Positions 28,663 to 36,136 of a stretch of 64,000 nt of DNA are shown one piece after another. Source of the DNA: Salegentibacter holothuriorum (GTDB taxonomy: Bacteria > Bacteroidota > Bacteroidia > Flavobacteriales > Flavobacteriaceae); the NCBI RefSeq assembly GCF_900168045.1, contig NZ_FUYY01000008.1, positions 1 to 64,000 of the forward strand, written 5' to 3'. The notes under the pieces were generated by a model. That model searched no databases, was not told where the DNA came from, and saw nothing but the letters and a program-made list of their open reading frames with translations. Made by a program: the position numbers and the translations under genes. Numbering within the stretch: the stretch's first letter is position 1; every line of letters starts with the position of its first letter.

Positions 28663-29409
28663 ATGATTTATAGAATTCTGACTGTATTTGCCGTATTGAT
28701 TTTCTCTTTTGCATTTACAACTACAGATAATTTAAAAACTAAGCTTAAAACTTCAGAATTAGAAGCTATCACTTCCCCGGTTTCTGAAGAAAGTAAAAAC
28801 ATAACTTTTGAAAGTAAAGTCGCTAGTCTCTACAATGAGTTTTCTACCAATAATATAAGCATTCCTGCAATGCCCGTTTTTGAAAAAGCGATAAAAGGCT
28901 ACGAGCAATTAGACGAGAATGGTAAAGTGGGTAAAAAACTCCTTACCGTAATAGATTTTGGACTTTCTTCTACAAAAAAACGTATGTGGATTATGAATAT
29001 GGAAACAAAAAAAGTATTGTTTAATACTTATGTTTCCCACGGAAAAAATACCGGTGGTGAGTTCGCTACCAAGTTTTCTAATACTGTAAATTCCCTGCAA
29101 AGTTCTCTTGGATTTTACGTTACCGCTGAAACTTATTACGGAAAAAACGGATTATCACTTTTTATAGATGGTATGGAGAAAGGTTTTAATAGCAATGCTC
29201 GTAAGCGTTATGTGGTAATTCACGGTGCAGATTATGCTGAACCAAATTTTATAGACAGAATTGGAAGGTTAGGAAGAAGCTACGGTTGCCCTGCGGTTCC
29301 AAATACAATTGCTAAAGAAGTGATAGATACTATTAAAGAAGAATCTGTAGTATATATTCACAAAAACAATAAAGAATACCTCGAAAAATCTACGCTACTA
29401 AATAGTTAA
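28663..29409 (+). CDS. L,D-transpeptidase catalytic domain (YkuD-like) family protein
   Basis: A 248-residue exported protein: N-terminal hydrophobic signal (MIYRILTVFAVLIFSFAFTT) and a C-terminal catalytic domain with LLTVIDFGLSSTKKRMWI, VSHGKNTGGEF, YVVIHGADYAEPNF and the nucleophile motif LGRSYGCPAV. This matches the murein L,D-transpeptidase catalytic family found as single-domain proteins in Bacteroidota, which would cross-link or attach peptides to peptidoglycan. No peptidoglycan-binding domain is present. Its last 4 bp overlap the 3' end of a second, YcbB-type L,D-transpeptidase gene on the other strand. Confidence 0.88.
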   Translation: MIYRILTVFAVLIFSFAFTTTDNLKTKLKTSELEAITSPVSEESKNITFESKVASLYNEFSTNNISIPAMPVFEKAIKGYEQLDENGKVGKKLLTVIDFGLSSTKKRMWIMNMETKKVLFNTYVSHGKNTGGEFATKFSNTVNSLQSSLGFYVTAETYYGKNGLSLFIDGMEKGFNSNARKRYVVIHGADYAEPNFIDRIGRLGRSYGCPAVPNTIAKEVIDTIKEESVVYIHKNNKEYLEKSTLLNS

Positions 29410-31043
29410 TTTTTAGTAAGCAGTTTATAGATGGCAGCATCTCTTTTGTAGACATCTTCTGCAAAACGGGTGCTGCCATTTTCGTTCCAGGCTGTCCAGT
29501 ATAGGTGGTGTACTTGTACTTGCTGAGTAACCTTAATTGTGGTAGTATTCCCTGAGTTTAGAATTTCTGCAATTTTATCATCGTCATATTTTGGTTGATC
29601 GCTTAAGAGCATTTTTGCGAGATCCAATACTCCCTGCACCCTTACACAACCAGAGCTTTGCGCCCTTAAATTTTTGTTGAAAAGCGATTTTGAAGGCGTG
29701 TCGTGTAGGTAAATCATATACTTATTGGGGTATATGATCTTTACCAATCCAAGCGGATTTGCCGGCCCGGCTTCCTGTCTAAAAGTATAGCCTTTCACTT
29801 TAGAAGAAGACCAGTCTACATCATGCGGATTCATTTTTTCACCACTTCGGTTAAATATGCTGAAATTTTTCCTGTTAATATAATCGGGGTCTTTAGAAGC
29901 TGAAGGGATAACATCTTTACTCTTAATCGTGGGAGGAATAGTCCATGTGGGGTTATAAACTATATGTTCTACTTTATCTGAGAAAACCGGGGTTTTTCGC
30001 GCTTCAGTACCAACCATAGTGAGGTGCGTAGCAAGCGTATCTTCATTTTTTACTAAATGTAAGCGATAGTTTGCAATATTTACAATAATGTATTGTTCTC
30101 CCAGGTCTTTAGGATACCAGCGCCAGCGTTCCAGGTTTACTAAAATCTGTTCCAGTCTGTCCTGGTAGGTTTTATTCAAGGTTTTAATTGTGCCACCGCC
30201 AATAACACCATCAGTTTCAATACCATATTTTTCCTGGAATTCTTTCACTGCTTCCTGTAGCGAGTCATCATAAGTATCAAGGCTGTCTGTAATTTCCTGT
30301 TCCCAATAACCTAATTCTTTTAAGCGCCTTTTTATATCAGGAATTCGCTCATCTTTTTCATCGGCTTTAATACTCTCTCCTTCTTCGGAAATAAAAATGG
30401 GGTTTTCTTCTTTTTTTGCCAGTTCTCTATATTTCTTTAAACTCTGTTTTAAGCCTTTATAAACCTCGTGCTTTGGTGTTACAGAATCTATAGCGGCCAG
30501 GATATTGTTTTGCTGAATTCCGTAATTCAGTAGACCGGTGAGTTCTATTTTGTTGCTTTCTAGTCCCCAAATACTGTAAATTTTTTTAGGATCTAATTTC
30601 CCCGAATTATAATCGGAAGCAAGACCAAAAAAAGCATCAGTAAGAATAATTTCGGTCAAACTGCGCTCTTCATCATCTAATTCTGATAAATTGGCGAGAG
30701 ACTTTTTTAAATAGCTTAAATGGTAATCTTCAGGTTCCAGGCCGTCTTCCTTAGCTCTTTCTATGCCTCGATAAAGATCTTCCCGTAGCGCACGGTTGGT
30801 CCAAATTGGTTTGTATTCCCGCTTCGAATATATAGAATCAAGTAAGCTGGCGTATTGCAGATCTATATTGCCAACCGAATTAGAAATTGCCGTAAATCTT
30901 TTGGCAATTAAATCAGATGAGGCTAATTTTTCAATAACTACAGCCTCTTCCTCTTTTGAAGTTTCAATTCCCTTTTTTTGATCTTCTTTACAAGAAAATA
31001 AAAACAATACGCCAAGGAATATTAGAAAATGGGGGTATTTCAT
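29406..31043 (-). CDS. YcbB/LdtD-type L,D-transpeptidase lipoprotein
   Basis: The 545-residue product has a lipoprotein signal (FLGVLFLFSCKED, Cys18) and the architecture of large L,D-transpeptidases: a scaffold domain (~60-220), a peptidoglycan-binding helical domain (IPDIKRRLKELGYW to DGVIGGGTIKTLN, ~228-290), and a YkuD catalytic domain (IIVNIANYRLHLV, VGTEARKTPVFSD, PTWTIPP, MIYLHDTPSKSLF and the nucleophile AQSSGCVRVQ, Cys ~468). It makes 3-3 cross-links in peptidoglycan and is expected in the periplasm, tethered to a membrane. It is monocistronic and convergent with the other L,D-transpeptidase gene. Confidence 0.93.
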   Translation of the reverse strand: MKYPHFLIFLGVLFLFSCKEDQKKGIETSKEEEAVVIEKLASSDLIAKRFTAISNSVGNIDLQYASLLDSIYSKREYKPIWTNRALREDLYRGIERAKEDGLEPEDYHLSYLKKSLANLSELDDEERSLTEIILTDAFFGLASDYNSGKLDPKKIYSIWGLESNKIELTGLLNYGIQQNNILAAIDSVTPKHEVYKGLKQSLKKYRELAKKEENPIFISEEGESIKADEKDERIPDIKRRLKELGYWEQEITDSLDTYDDSLQEAVKEFQEKYGIETDGVIGGGTIKTLNKTYQDRLEQILVNLERWRWYPKDLGEQYIIVNIANYRLHLVKNEDTLATHLTMVGTEARKTPVFSDKVEHIVYNPTWTIPPTIKSKDVIPSASKDPDYINRKNFSIFNRSGEKMNPHDVDWSSSKVKGYTFRQEAGPANPLGLVKIIYPNKYMIYLHDTPSKSLFNKNLRAQSSGCVRVQGVLDLAKMLLSDQPKYDDDKIAEILNSGNTTTIKVTQQVQVHHLYWTAWNENGSTRFAEDVYKRDAAIYKLLTKN

Positions 31044-31069
31044 AAAAGAGGAAAAGTTAGTAGGTTTTT

Positions 31070-31165
31070 TATTGGCACCGCCAAAGGGTGTAATACCCCG
31101 AGGCTTGCCTCGAAATTAAAAATTTGTTTCCAACGAATGTCTCGTGGGCTTGCCCTGAGGTAGTT
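31070..31165. repeat. Short GC-rich palindromic repeats
   Basis: This gap holds two similar hairpins in otherwise AT-rich DNA: CGAGGCTTGCCTCG near 31100 and a weaker GGGCTTGCCC core near 31146. The first is preceded by GGGTGTAATA, which also occurs in the tandem repeats after tRNA-Gly. They resemble the small palindromic intergenic repeats of Flavobacteriaceae. They lie between the GNAT and the L,D-transpeptidase genes, both on the minus strand. Confidence 0.5.
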
Positions 31166-31168
31166 TCC

Positions 31169-31450
31169 TTAAGCTCTTACATCGTTGTAAGACTTGTTTC
31201 TATCAAATTGAACTTCAGCGAAAGGGCAGAGGGGTTCTATCTTATAATTATTTTTACGGGCAAATTCTACACTGTGGGCTAATAACTTGGTAGCAATTCC
31301 CTGGCCTTCCAGTTCTGGTCTAACCTCGGTATGATCAATAACAAGAATATCCTCTTCCTTTTTTTGATAGGTTAGCTCGGCGTAAATTCCTTTTTCATCT
31401 TTGATAAAAAACATTCCGCGGCTATCATTTTCGCGATGTTGAATATCCAT
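31169..31450 (-). CDS. Small GNAT-family N-acetyltransferase
   Basis: A 93-residue YjdJ-type minimal acetyltransferase: the strands FFIKDEKGIYAELTYQ and ILVIDHTEVRPELEGQ lead into the acetyl-CoA-binding turn EGQGIATKLLAHSVEFAR, followed by IEPLCPFAEVQFDR. Such small GNAT proteins consist only of the core and their substrates are mostly unknown. It begins 3 bp after the clpP stop codon on the same strand, so it is probably co-transcribed with clpP. Confidence 0.88.
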   Translation of the reverse strand: MDIQHRENDSRGMFFIKDEKGIYAELTYQKKEEDILVIDHTEVRPELEGQGIATKLLAHSVEFARKNNYKIEPLCPFAEVQFDRNKSYNDVRA

Positions 31451-31453
31451 AAA

Positions 31454-32005
31454 TTATTTTTTGAAGACACCGTCAATGATACCGTAATCTATAGATTCCT
31501 GGGCATCCATCCAGTAATCACGATTAAAATCTTTTAGTACCTTTTCTATCTTTTGGTCACAATTATCAGCAAGAATTTTTGCACTTAACTCTCGGGTTTT
31601 TATGATTTCGTTCGCCTGAATTTCAATGTTTGAAGCCTGACCTCTGGCTCCACCCATAGGTTGATGAATCATTACTTTTCCATGCGTTTGGATAAACCTT
31701 TTTCCTTTAGTTCCGCCAGAAAGTAAAATAGAACCCATAGAGGCGGCTAAACCACTACAAATGGTAGAAACTGGGCTTTTAAGGCTTTGCATGGTGTCAT
31801 AAATAGCAAATCCGTCGGTTACGTAGCCTCCGGGGCTATTAATAAAAAACTGGATTTCATCATCTCCTTCCATGTCAAGATAAAGTAGCCTGTCTATAAC
31901 ATGTTTAGCTGATTTGTCGTTGACTTCACCCCAAAGAAATACTTTTCGTTCTTCAAGGAATTTTGCGTCTATTAGGTCCTGGGTTTTACCGGGTTTATTA
32001 CTCAT
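31454..32005 (-). CDS. clpP: ATP-dependent Clp protease proteolytic subunit
   Basis: ClpP is the serine protease core that degrades proteins unfolded by ClpA/ClpX-type ATPases. The catalytic triad is intact: Ser89 in CSGLAASMGS, His114 in VMIHQPMGG and Asp163 in KDFNRDYWM, each offset by the same 8 residues from E. coli numbering. The length of 183 residues is slightly short because the N-terminal propeptide is minimal (MSNKPGKTQDLIDAKFLEER). It is followed by the GNAT gene 3 bp on. A ClpS adaptor gene is found at 44.3 kb. Confidence 0.96.
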   Translation of the reverse strand: MSNKPGKTQDLIDAKFLEERKVFLWGEVNDKSAKHVIDRLLYLDMEGDDEIQFFINSPGGYVTDGFAIYDTMQSLKSPVSTICSGLAASMGSILLSGGTKGKRFIQTHGKVMIHQPMGGARGQASNIEIQANEIIKTRELSAKILADNCDQKIEKVLKDFNRDYWMDAQESIDYGIIDGVFKK

Positions 32006-32170
32006 AAGAAATTAGTTTAAGATGTATTCTGTTAGGCATTAAAAATAAGATTTATTTGTCGGAACACTTGTTTTTTAATTACCCATTTAACAAGATTTTA
32101 TCGGTTCATTTTATTTTCCCTCTGAATATTAAGTAAATAGGATAGTAGAGCCTAAAAAGTTCAATTTTCT

Positions 32171-32203
32171 TTTGGAATTTGAAGGCTTTAAACTCTATAT
32201 TTG
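32171..32203 (+). promoter_or_regulatory. Promoter of tRNA-Gly
   Basis: TTTG at 32171-32174 and TATATTTG at 32196-32203 are 21 bp apart, an excellent match to the Bacteroidota TTTG/TAnnTTTG promoter. Transcription would start close to the mature tRNA 5' end at 32214. Confidence 0.8.
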
Positions 32204-32213
32204 CAGAACAAAG

Positions 32214-32286
32214 GCGGGAGTAGCTCAGTTGGTAGAGCGTCAGCCTTCCAAGCTGAATGTCGCCGGTTCGAACCCGGTCTCCCGCT
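32214..32286 (+). tRNA. tRNA-Gly (anticodon TCC)
   Basis: The sequence folds into a full cloverleaf of 73 nt. The acceptor stem is GCGGGAG with CTCCCGC, the D arm is GCTC with GAGC, the anticodon stem TCAGC/GCTGA encloses the loop CTTCCAA with anticodon TCC, and the T arm carries GCCGG-TTCGAAC-CCGGT. CCA is not encoded (TCTA follows). It is preceded by a strong promoter and followed by its own terminator. Confidence 0.97.
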
Positions 32287-32296
32287 CTAAGAAGAG

Positions 32297-32327
32297 AAAC
32301 CTCAACAAAACGTTGGGGTTTTTTTTT
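32297..32327 (+). terminator. Terminator of tRNA-Gly
   Basis: AACCTCAAC (32298-32306) pairs with GTTGGGGTT (32312-32320), one G-U pair, loop of 5 nt, followed by seven T residues. It lies 11 nt after the tRNA. Confidence 0.85.
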
Positions 32328-32399
32328 GTGCGAAAAAATGATGAAAATTGGCTGGTTGAGAAGCCTGTCCCGCTTGAAGCCCGATAGGGTGTAATATCG

Positions 32400-32430
32400 G
32401 GAAACCCGGTCTCTCGCTCTAAGAAGAGAG
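32400..32430 (+). pseudogene. Decayed tRNA-Gly 3'-end fragment, first copy
   Basis: AAACCCGGTCTCTCGCTCTA followed by AGAAGAGA repeats the 3' end of the intact tRNA-Gly and its flank, with one change in the T stem/acceptor part and no 5' half. It cannot form a tRNA. Confidence 0.7.
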
Positions 32431-32562
32431 GTTGTCTGAAAAGTATAGTTTCGTCAAGCTGAACTTGTTTCAGCTTCTAACCTGTTCTGATTATCGATAT
32501 TTTAGATCCTGAAATAAATTCAGGATGACGATTTTAAGAACTTTTTACACAACCTCTTTTTT
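32426..32562. repeat. Dispersed inverted-repeat element, copy B
   Basis: The ends AGAGGTTGTCTGAAAAGT and ACTTTTTACACAACCTCT are inverted repeats with 2 mismatches in 18, followed by a T-run. Inside are CTGAACTTGTTTCAG and ATCCTGAAATAAATTCAGGAT. It is in opposite orientation to copy A. Confidence 0.85.
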
Positions 32563-32636
32563 ATGTAGAAAAAGTAATAGAAAATTTCTCAGAAGAGAAG
32601 CCTGTCCCGCTTGAAGCGTAATAGGGCGTAATATCA

Positions 32637-32667
32637 GGAAATCCGGTCCCCCGCTCTAAGAAGAGAG
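32637..32667 (+). pseudogene. Decayed tRNA-Gly 3'-end fragment, second copy
   Basis: AAATCCGGTCCCCCGCTCTA followed by AGAAGAGA is a second remnant of the tRNA-Gly 3' end with further substitutions. It lies 237 bp after the first remnant. Confidence 0.65.
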
Positions 32668-32797
32668 GTTGTCTGAAAAGTATAGTTTCGTCAAGGAACT
32701 TGTTTCAGCTTCTAACCTGTTCTGATTATCGATATTTTAGATCCTGAAATAAATTCAGGATGACGATTTTAAGAACTTTTTACACAACCTCTTTTTT
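32664..32797. repeat. Dispersed inverted-repeat element, copy C
   Basis: Nearly identical to copy B (same ends and inner palindromes) with a short deletion that shortens GTCAAGCTGAACTTG to GTCAAGGAACTTG, which spoils one inner palindrome. Confidence 0.85.
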
Positions 32798-32892
32798 ATG
32801 TCGAAAAAGTAATAGAAAATTTCTCAGAAGAGAAGCCTGTCCCGCTTGAAGCCTAATAGAACCTGAACCCTAATCTTTTAAAAAGAATCATA

Positions 32893-32927
32893 AAAAAATC
32901 CGGAAACTAAAAGCTTCCGGATTTTTT
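32893..32927 (-). terminator. Terminator of rho
   Basis: AAAAAATCCGGAA (32893-32905) and TTCCGGATTTTTT (32915-32927) form a perfect 13-bp stem with a 9-nt loop; read on the minus strand it ends in a T-run, 22 bp after the rho stop codon. Confidence 0.9.
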
Positions 32928-32949
32928 CAATTTATAACTTAAGAAGAGT

Positions 32950-34626
32950 TTAACCGTTCATAGAGATTAAAAATTCCTCGTTGTTTTTAGTTTGCTTAAT
33001 CCTGTCATTAATAAACTCCATGGCTTCTATAGGATTCATATCGGCAAGATATTTTCGCAACACCCACATTCTTTGTAATGCAGCTTCGTCTAATAAAAGA
33101 TCGTCGCGACGTGTACTTGAAGAGGTAAGATCTATTGCAGGGAAAATTCTACGGTTAGCAATCTTTCTGTCTAATTGCAGTTCCATATTCCCTGTTCCTT
33201 TAAATTCTTCAAAGATCACTTCGTCCATTTTAGAACCGGTATCGGTAAGGGCCGTAGCGATTATTGATAAAGAACCACCGTTTTCAATATTACGGGCAGC
33301 ACCAAAGAAACGTTTTGGTTTGTGTAGGGCATTGGCGTCTACACCACCACTCAATACTTTACCACTTGCAGGTTGTACGGTGTTGTATGCGCGGGCCAAT
33401 CGAGTTATAGAATCTAGAAGGATTACTACATCGTGACCACATTCTACTAAACGCTTTGCTTTTTCTAAAACGATATTCGCAACCCGTACGTGTTCGTGAG
33501 CTTCCTTATCAAAAGTAGAAGCTACTACTTCACCTCGTACATTGCGTTGCATATCTGTAACCTCTTCAGGACGTTCATCAATAAGTAAAACTATTTGATA
33601 AACTTCAGGATGGTTTGCTGCAATTGCATTGGCAATATCTTTAAGCAACATTGTTTTACCAGTTTTAGGCTGGGAAACAATCATACCACGCTGGCCTTTT
33701 CCAATAGGGGAAAAGAGATCCATAATACGGGTAGACATGCTGCTCTGCTTTTCAGCAATATTAAATTTTTCTTTAGGGAAAAGTGGGGTTAAGTGCTCAA
33801 AAGAAACACGATCTCTCACTACCTGTGGGTCTAATCCATTAATTTTATTAATCTTAATTAAAGGGAAATATTTTTCACCTTCTTTCGGCGGACGAATTTG
33901 CCCTAGAACAGTATCCCCGGTTTTTAATCCGAATAAACGAATTTGCGACTGAGAAACATAAATATCATCTGGGGAAGTAAGGTAATTGTAATCTGAGGAT
34001 CTTAGGAAACCATAGTTGTCCTGCATAATGTCCAGTACACCTTCACTTTCAATAATCGCATCAAACTCATAATCCGGTTCGCGATAGCGGTTACGTCCAT
34101 CACGGTTGCCGGTTTCGCGACCAGCATTATTTTTATTGCGCGGGTCTTTCTTTTGGTCACGAGGATTGTTGTTCTTCTGGTTTTTAGAAGAATTATCGTC
34201 TCTTGTGTCTCTTGGTTTTTGCTCCTGTTTTTTGTTTTCCCTTGGTTTTGAAGTTGAATCTTCTTTCCTGGGAGCATCAATCTTTTTAGGAGAAGTGCTT
34301 TCCTTTTTTATAGCGCGGGACTCTTTGGTCTCTTTAACAGTAGCAGTGCTTGGTGGCTTTTTATTGCTTCCAATTTTACCGGCTTTTTTAGCCTGTGGTT
34401 TTTCTGAAGATTTACCAGAGGCTTCACTTTTGGGAGATTCTTCCTTTTTTGTGTCCTCTGTTGTAAGAGCTTCTTTAGCCTTTTTAGGGTTGGCAGCCTG
34501 ATAGTCAAGTATTTGATATACCAGGTCTAATTTTTTTAAAGTCCTGAATTTAGGAACATTTAAAGATTTAGCGATATCCTGCAACTCAGGAAGCTTTTTA
34601 GCTTTTAATTCTGAAATTTCAAACAT
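32950..34626 (-). CDS. rho: Transcription termination factor Rho with long disordered N-terminal insert
   Basis: Rho is the hexameric RNA helicase that ends transcription. Order of parts: the N-terminal SAP-like helical domain ([20 protein letters not shown], ~1-48), a long lysine-, arginine-, asparagine- and glutamate-rich low-complexity segment (~50-190), the cold-shock-type RNA-binding domain ([15 protein letters not shown]), Walker A ([11 protein letters not shown], ~Lys326), Walker B ([16 protein letters not shown]), the Q loop ([10 protein letters not shown]) and the R loop. The core is complete; the insert makes the protein 558 residues against about 420 in E. coli. Inserts of this kind are typical of Bacteroidota, and in a gut Bacteroides species the disordered part was reported to drive phase separation of Rho. 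Confidence 0.96.
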   Translation of the reverse strand: MFEISELKAKKLPELQDIAKSLNVPKFRTLKKLDLVYQILDYQAANPKKAKEALTTEDTKKEESPKSEASGKSSEKPQAKKAGKIGSNKKPPSTATVKETKESRAIKKESTSPKKIDAPRKEDSTSKPRENKKQEQKPRDTRDDNSSKNQKNNNPRDQKKDPRNKNNAGRETGNRDGRNRYREPDYEFDAIIESEGVLDIMQDNYGFLRSSDYNYLTSPDDIYVSQSQIRLFGLKTGDTVLGQIRPPKEGEKYFPLIKINKINGLDPQVVRDRVSFEHLTPLFPKEKFNIAEKQSSMSTRIMDLFSPIGKGQRGMIVSQPKTGKTMLLKDIANAIAANHPEVYQIVLLIDERPEEVTDMQRNVRGEVVASTFDKEAHEHVRVANIVLEKAKRLVECGHDVVILLDSITRLARAYNTVQPASGKVLSGGVDANALHKPKRFFGAARNIENGGSLSIIATALTDTGSKMDEVIFEEFKGTGNMELQLDRKIANRRIFPAIDLTSSSTRRDDLLLDEAALQRMWVLRKYLADMNPIEAMEFINDRIKQTKNNEEFLISMNG

Positions 34627-34794
34627 GGATAATTAAAAATAAATTTGTGTTTGGGTTGATTGTTGAACTTCGCGAGGAAGAATCGAAAAAAAATTTGGAG
34701 ACTTAAGTAACCTGTTTTGAATTGGTTACGAAATGTTCCTGCAAGTATACAACTTTATTTTAATATTTTGAATAGCAATTCTAAAAAGAATCTT

Positions 34795-34802
34795 TATTTT
34801 TG
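34795..34802 (+). promoter_or_regulatory. -7 box for the DUF4293 gene
   Basis: TATTTTTG matches TAnnTTTG, 22 bp before the start codon at 34825; a TTTTG ends 24 bp upstream of it, slightly beyond the usual spacing. Confidence 0.5.
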
Positions 34803-34824
34803 TTCGCGAATTTCACTGAAAGAT

Positions 34825-35235
34825 ATGCTACAACGAATCCAAACTATATATTTGCTTATCGCTGTTATTGTTAGTGGCGGGCTAATCTTTGCTTTCTCAC
34901 TTTGGGAAAATTCTGAAGGAGTTGCAATGTATGCCCAAGATTATCTTATGGTTTTTATTGCATTTCTAGCTTCAGCTTTATTATCTTTGGTGAGTATTTT
35001 TATGTTCAAAAATAGAAAGCTCCAATTTGTATTGGGGCGTCTAAATATCTTATTAAACTTTTTTTTACTAGGAGTGTTTGTTTATTGGTCGCTAAGTTTA
35101 CCTGGAGAAATGGATATTTCAGAGAAGGGTATTGGGATGTTTCTTCCAATCATTTCTATCGTTTTTCTTGTTTTGGCCAATAAGGCCATTAAAAAGGACG
35201 AAGATCTCGTAAAATCTGTGGACCGATTACGATAA
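34825..35235 (+). CDS. DUF4293 four-helix membrane protein
   Basis: From the ATG at 34825 the product is 136 residues (MLQRIQTIYLLIAVIVSGGL). An upstream in-frame ATG at 34717 would add 36 residues that overlap the promoter region and do not resemble the family, so I reject it. Four hydrophobic segments are visible (~6-26, ~42-62, ~72-93, ~107-125), with the motif MLQRIQTIYLL at the start and the charged end NKAIKKDEDLVKSVDRLR that are typical of DUF4293. The family is confined mostly to Bacteroidota and its function is unknown. The gene stands alone, divergent from rho. Confidence 0.85.
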   Translation: MLQRIQTIYLLIAVIVSGGLIFAFSLWENSEGVAMYAQDYLMVFIAFLASALLSLVSIFMFKNRKLQFVLGRLNILLNFFLLGVFVYWSLSLPGEMDISEKGIGMFLPIISIVFLVLANKAIKKDEDLVKSVDRLR

Positions 35236-35264
35236 GCCTATCATCTTAGTAGTATTAGTGCGTG

Positions 35265-35295
35265 AAAACCCGAAGTGAAAGCTTCGGGTTTTTTA
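35265..35295 (+). terminator. Terminator of the DUF4293 gene
   Basis: AAAACCCGAAG (35265-35275) and CTTCGGGTTTT (35282-35292) pair perfectly over 11 bp with a 6-nt loop, followed by T residues, 30 bp after the stop codon. Confidence 0.9.
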
Positions 35296-35353
35296 GTTTT
35301 TAAAGGTATGGTTACTTCCATAGTTATGTTTAAGCGAACATACTGTGATGAAT

Positions 35354-35486
35354 GAGGTTGTCTGAAAAGTCTAGCTTCGTCAAGCTGAACTTGTTTCAGC
35401 TTCTAACATAAAATAAATTCTGATCTTGTTAGATCCTGAAATAAATTCAGGATGACGTGTTTAAAACTTTTCATACAGCTTTTTTG
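35354..35486. repeat. Dispersed inverted-repeat element, copy D
   Basis: Begins GAGGTTGTCTGAAAAGT and ends ACTTTTCATACAGCTTTTTT, with the inner palindromes CTGAACTTGTTTCAG and ATCCTGAAATAAATTCAGGAT. Same orientation as copies B and C but with a more diverged right end, closer there to copy A. Confidence 0.85.
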
Positions 35487-35530
35487 CTCCTGATAAAAAT
35501 TTGCTGCAAATTATTCATCAAGACTCCCCA

Positions 35531-36022
35531 CTAACTCTTAAGTTCTATTACTTCTAAATCCTTAATTTCCGCAGCATCAATTTTAAATCTAAGCATAGTG
35601 CGTTTCTTATGAAATCCCTGCTTTCCTGCCGCTCCCGGGTTCATATGAATTAATCCCAGGCCTTTATCGTTCATTACCTTTAAAATATGTGAATGCCCGC
35701 TAATAAATAGCTTTGGCGGATTTCTTTTAATTTCTTCTCTTATGGCGGGGGAGTATCTCCCAGGATATCCACCTATATGCGTAATCCAAACATCTACGCC
35801 TTCGCAATTGAATCGTTGGTGGAGTGGAAATTCCTTCCTTATTTCTGCATCATCAATATTGCCATAAACGGCCCTTAAGGGTTTTACTTTTTTTAATTCA
35901 TCGGTAATATCGGTGATGCCAATATCGCCGGCGTGCCATATTTCATCGGCTTCGCCGGCATAATGTAAAATTCTTTCGTCAATATGACTGTGGGTGTCGC
36001 TTAACAGCAATATTTTTTTCAA
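35531..36022 (-). CDS. YfcE-family metallophosphoesterase
   Basis: A 163-residue calcineurin-like phosphodiesterase with all the metal-binding motifs: LLSDTHSHID, EIWHAGDIG, RAVYGNIDD, WITHIGGYPG, LFISGHSHI and HMNPGAAGKQG. It belongs to the small YfcE/MJ0936 family of Mn2+-dependent phosphodiesterases, whose natural substrates are not known. It has no signal peptide. It is divergent from truA and preceded by no other gene on its strand. Confidence 0.92.
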   Translation of the reverse strand: MKKILLLSDTHSHIDERILHYAGEADEIWHAGDIGITDITDELKKVKPLRAVYGNIDDAEIRKEFPLHQRFNCEGVDVWITHIGGYPGRYSPAIREEIKRNPPKLFISGHSHILKVMNDKGLGLIHMNPGAAGKQGFHKKRTMLRFKIDAAEIKDLEVIELKS

Positions 36023-36097
36023 GTTGGGATTGTTTTTGTTTATAGAATCATTTTGAAACCGATGCCTTCAAAGGATTTCAGCTTCTAATAAATGCCT

Positions 36098-36105
36098 TAT
36101 CTTTG
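36098..36105 (+). promoter_or_regulatory. -7 box for truA and the ABC transporter
   Basis: TATCTTTG matches TAnnTTTG and lies 31 bp before the truA start. No clear -33 TTG at normal distance. Confidence 0.5.
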
Positions 36106-36136
36106 CAGTTCGCAAATATAAAAATAAAGAACTCGG

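Larger units (their letters stand above)
32358..32875. repeat. Tandem ~236-bp repeat carrying decayed tRNA-Gly 3' ends and the inverted-repeat element
   Basis: The phrase GAGAAGCCTGTCCCGCTTGA begins at 32358, 32595 and 32830, so two full units (237 and 235 bp) and the start of a third lie in tandem. Each full unit holds a decayed copy of the tRNA-Gly 3' end and downstream flank, then one copy of the dispersed inverted repeat, then a linker with AAAAAGTAATAGAAAATTTC. The units differ by only a few substitutions and a 2-bp indel in the inverted-repeat part, so the duplication is fairly recent. No gene is present. Confidence 0.85.

Noticed and set aside
32172-32387. A 71-codon frame running across tRNA-Gly
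   Set aside because: It covers the tRNA gene, its promoter and its terminator, so it cannot be a real protein gene.
32358-32875. Possible CRISPR array (repeated units after tRNA-Gly)
   Set aside because: Units are ~236 bp, nearly identical throughout, and have no unique spacers; no cas genes are near. It is a tandem duplication.
34106-34501. A 131-codon frame antisense to the rho insert
   Set aside because: It is the complement of a low-complexity lysine/glutamate-rich segment, which yields a leucine/serine/phenylalanine-rich artefact.
34717-34824. N-terminal extension of the DUF4293 protein to an upstream ATG
   Set aside because: The 36 extra residues run over the promoter box and show no similarity to the family, whose members begin at MLQRIQ.
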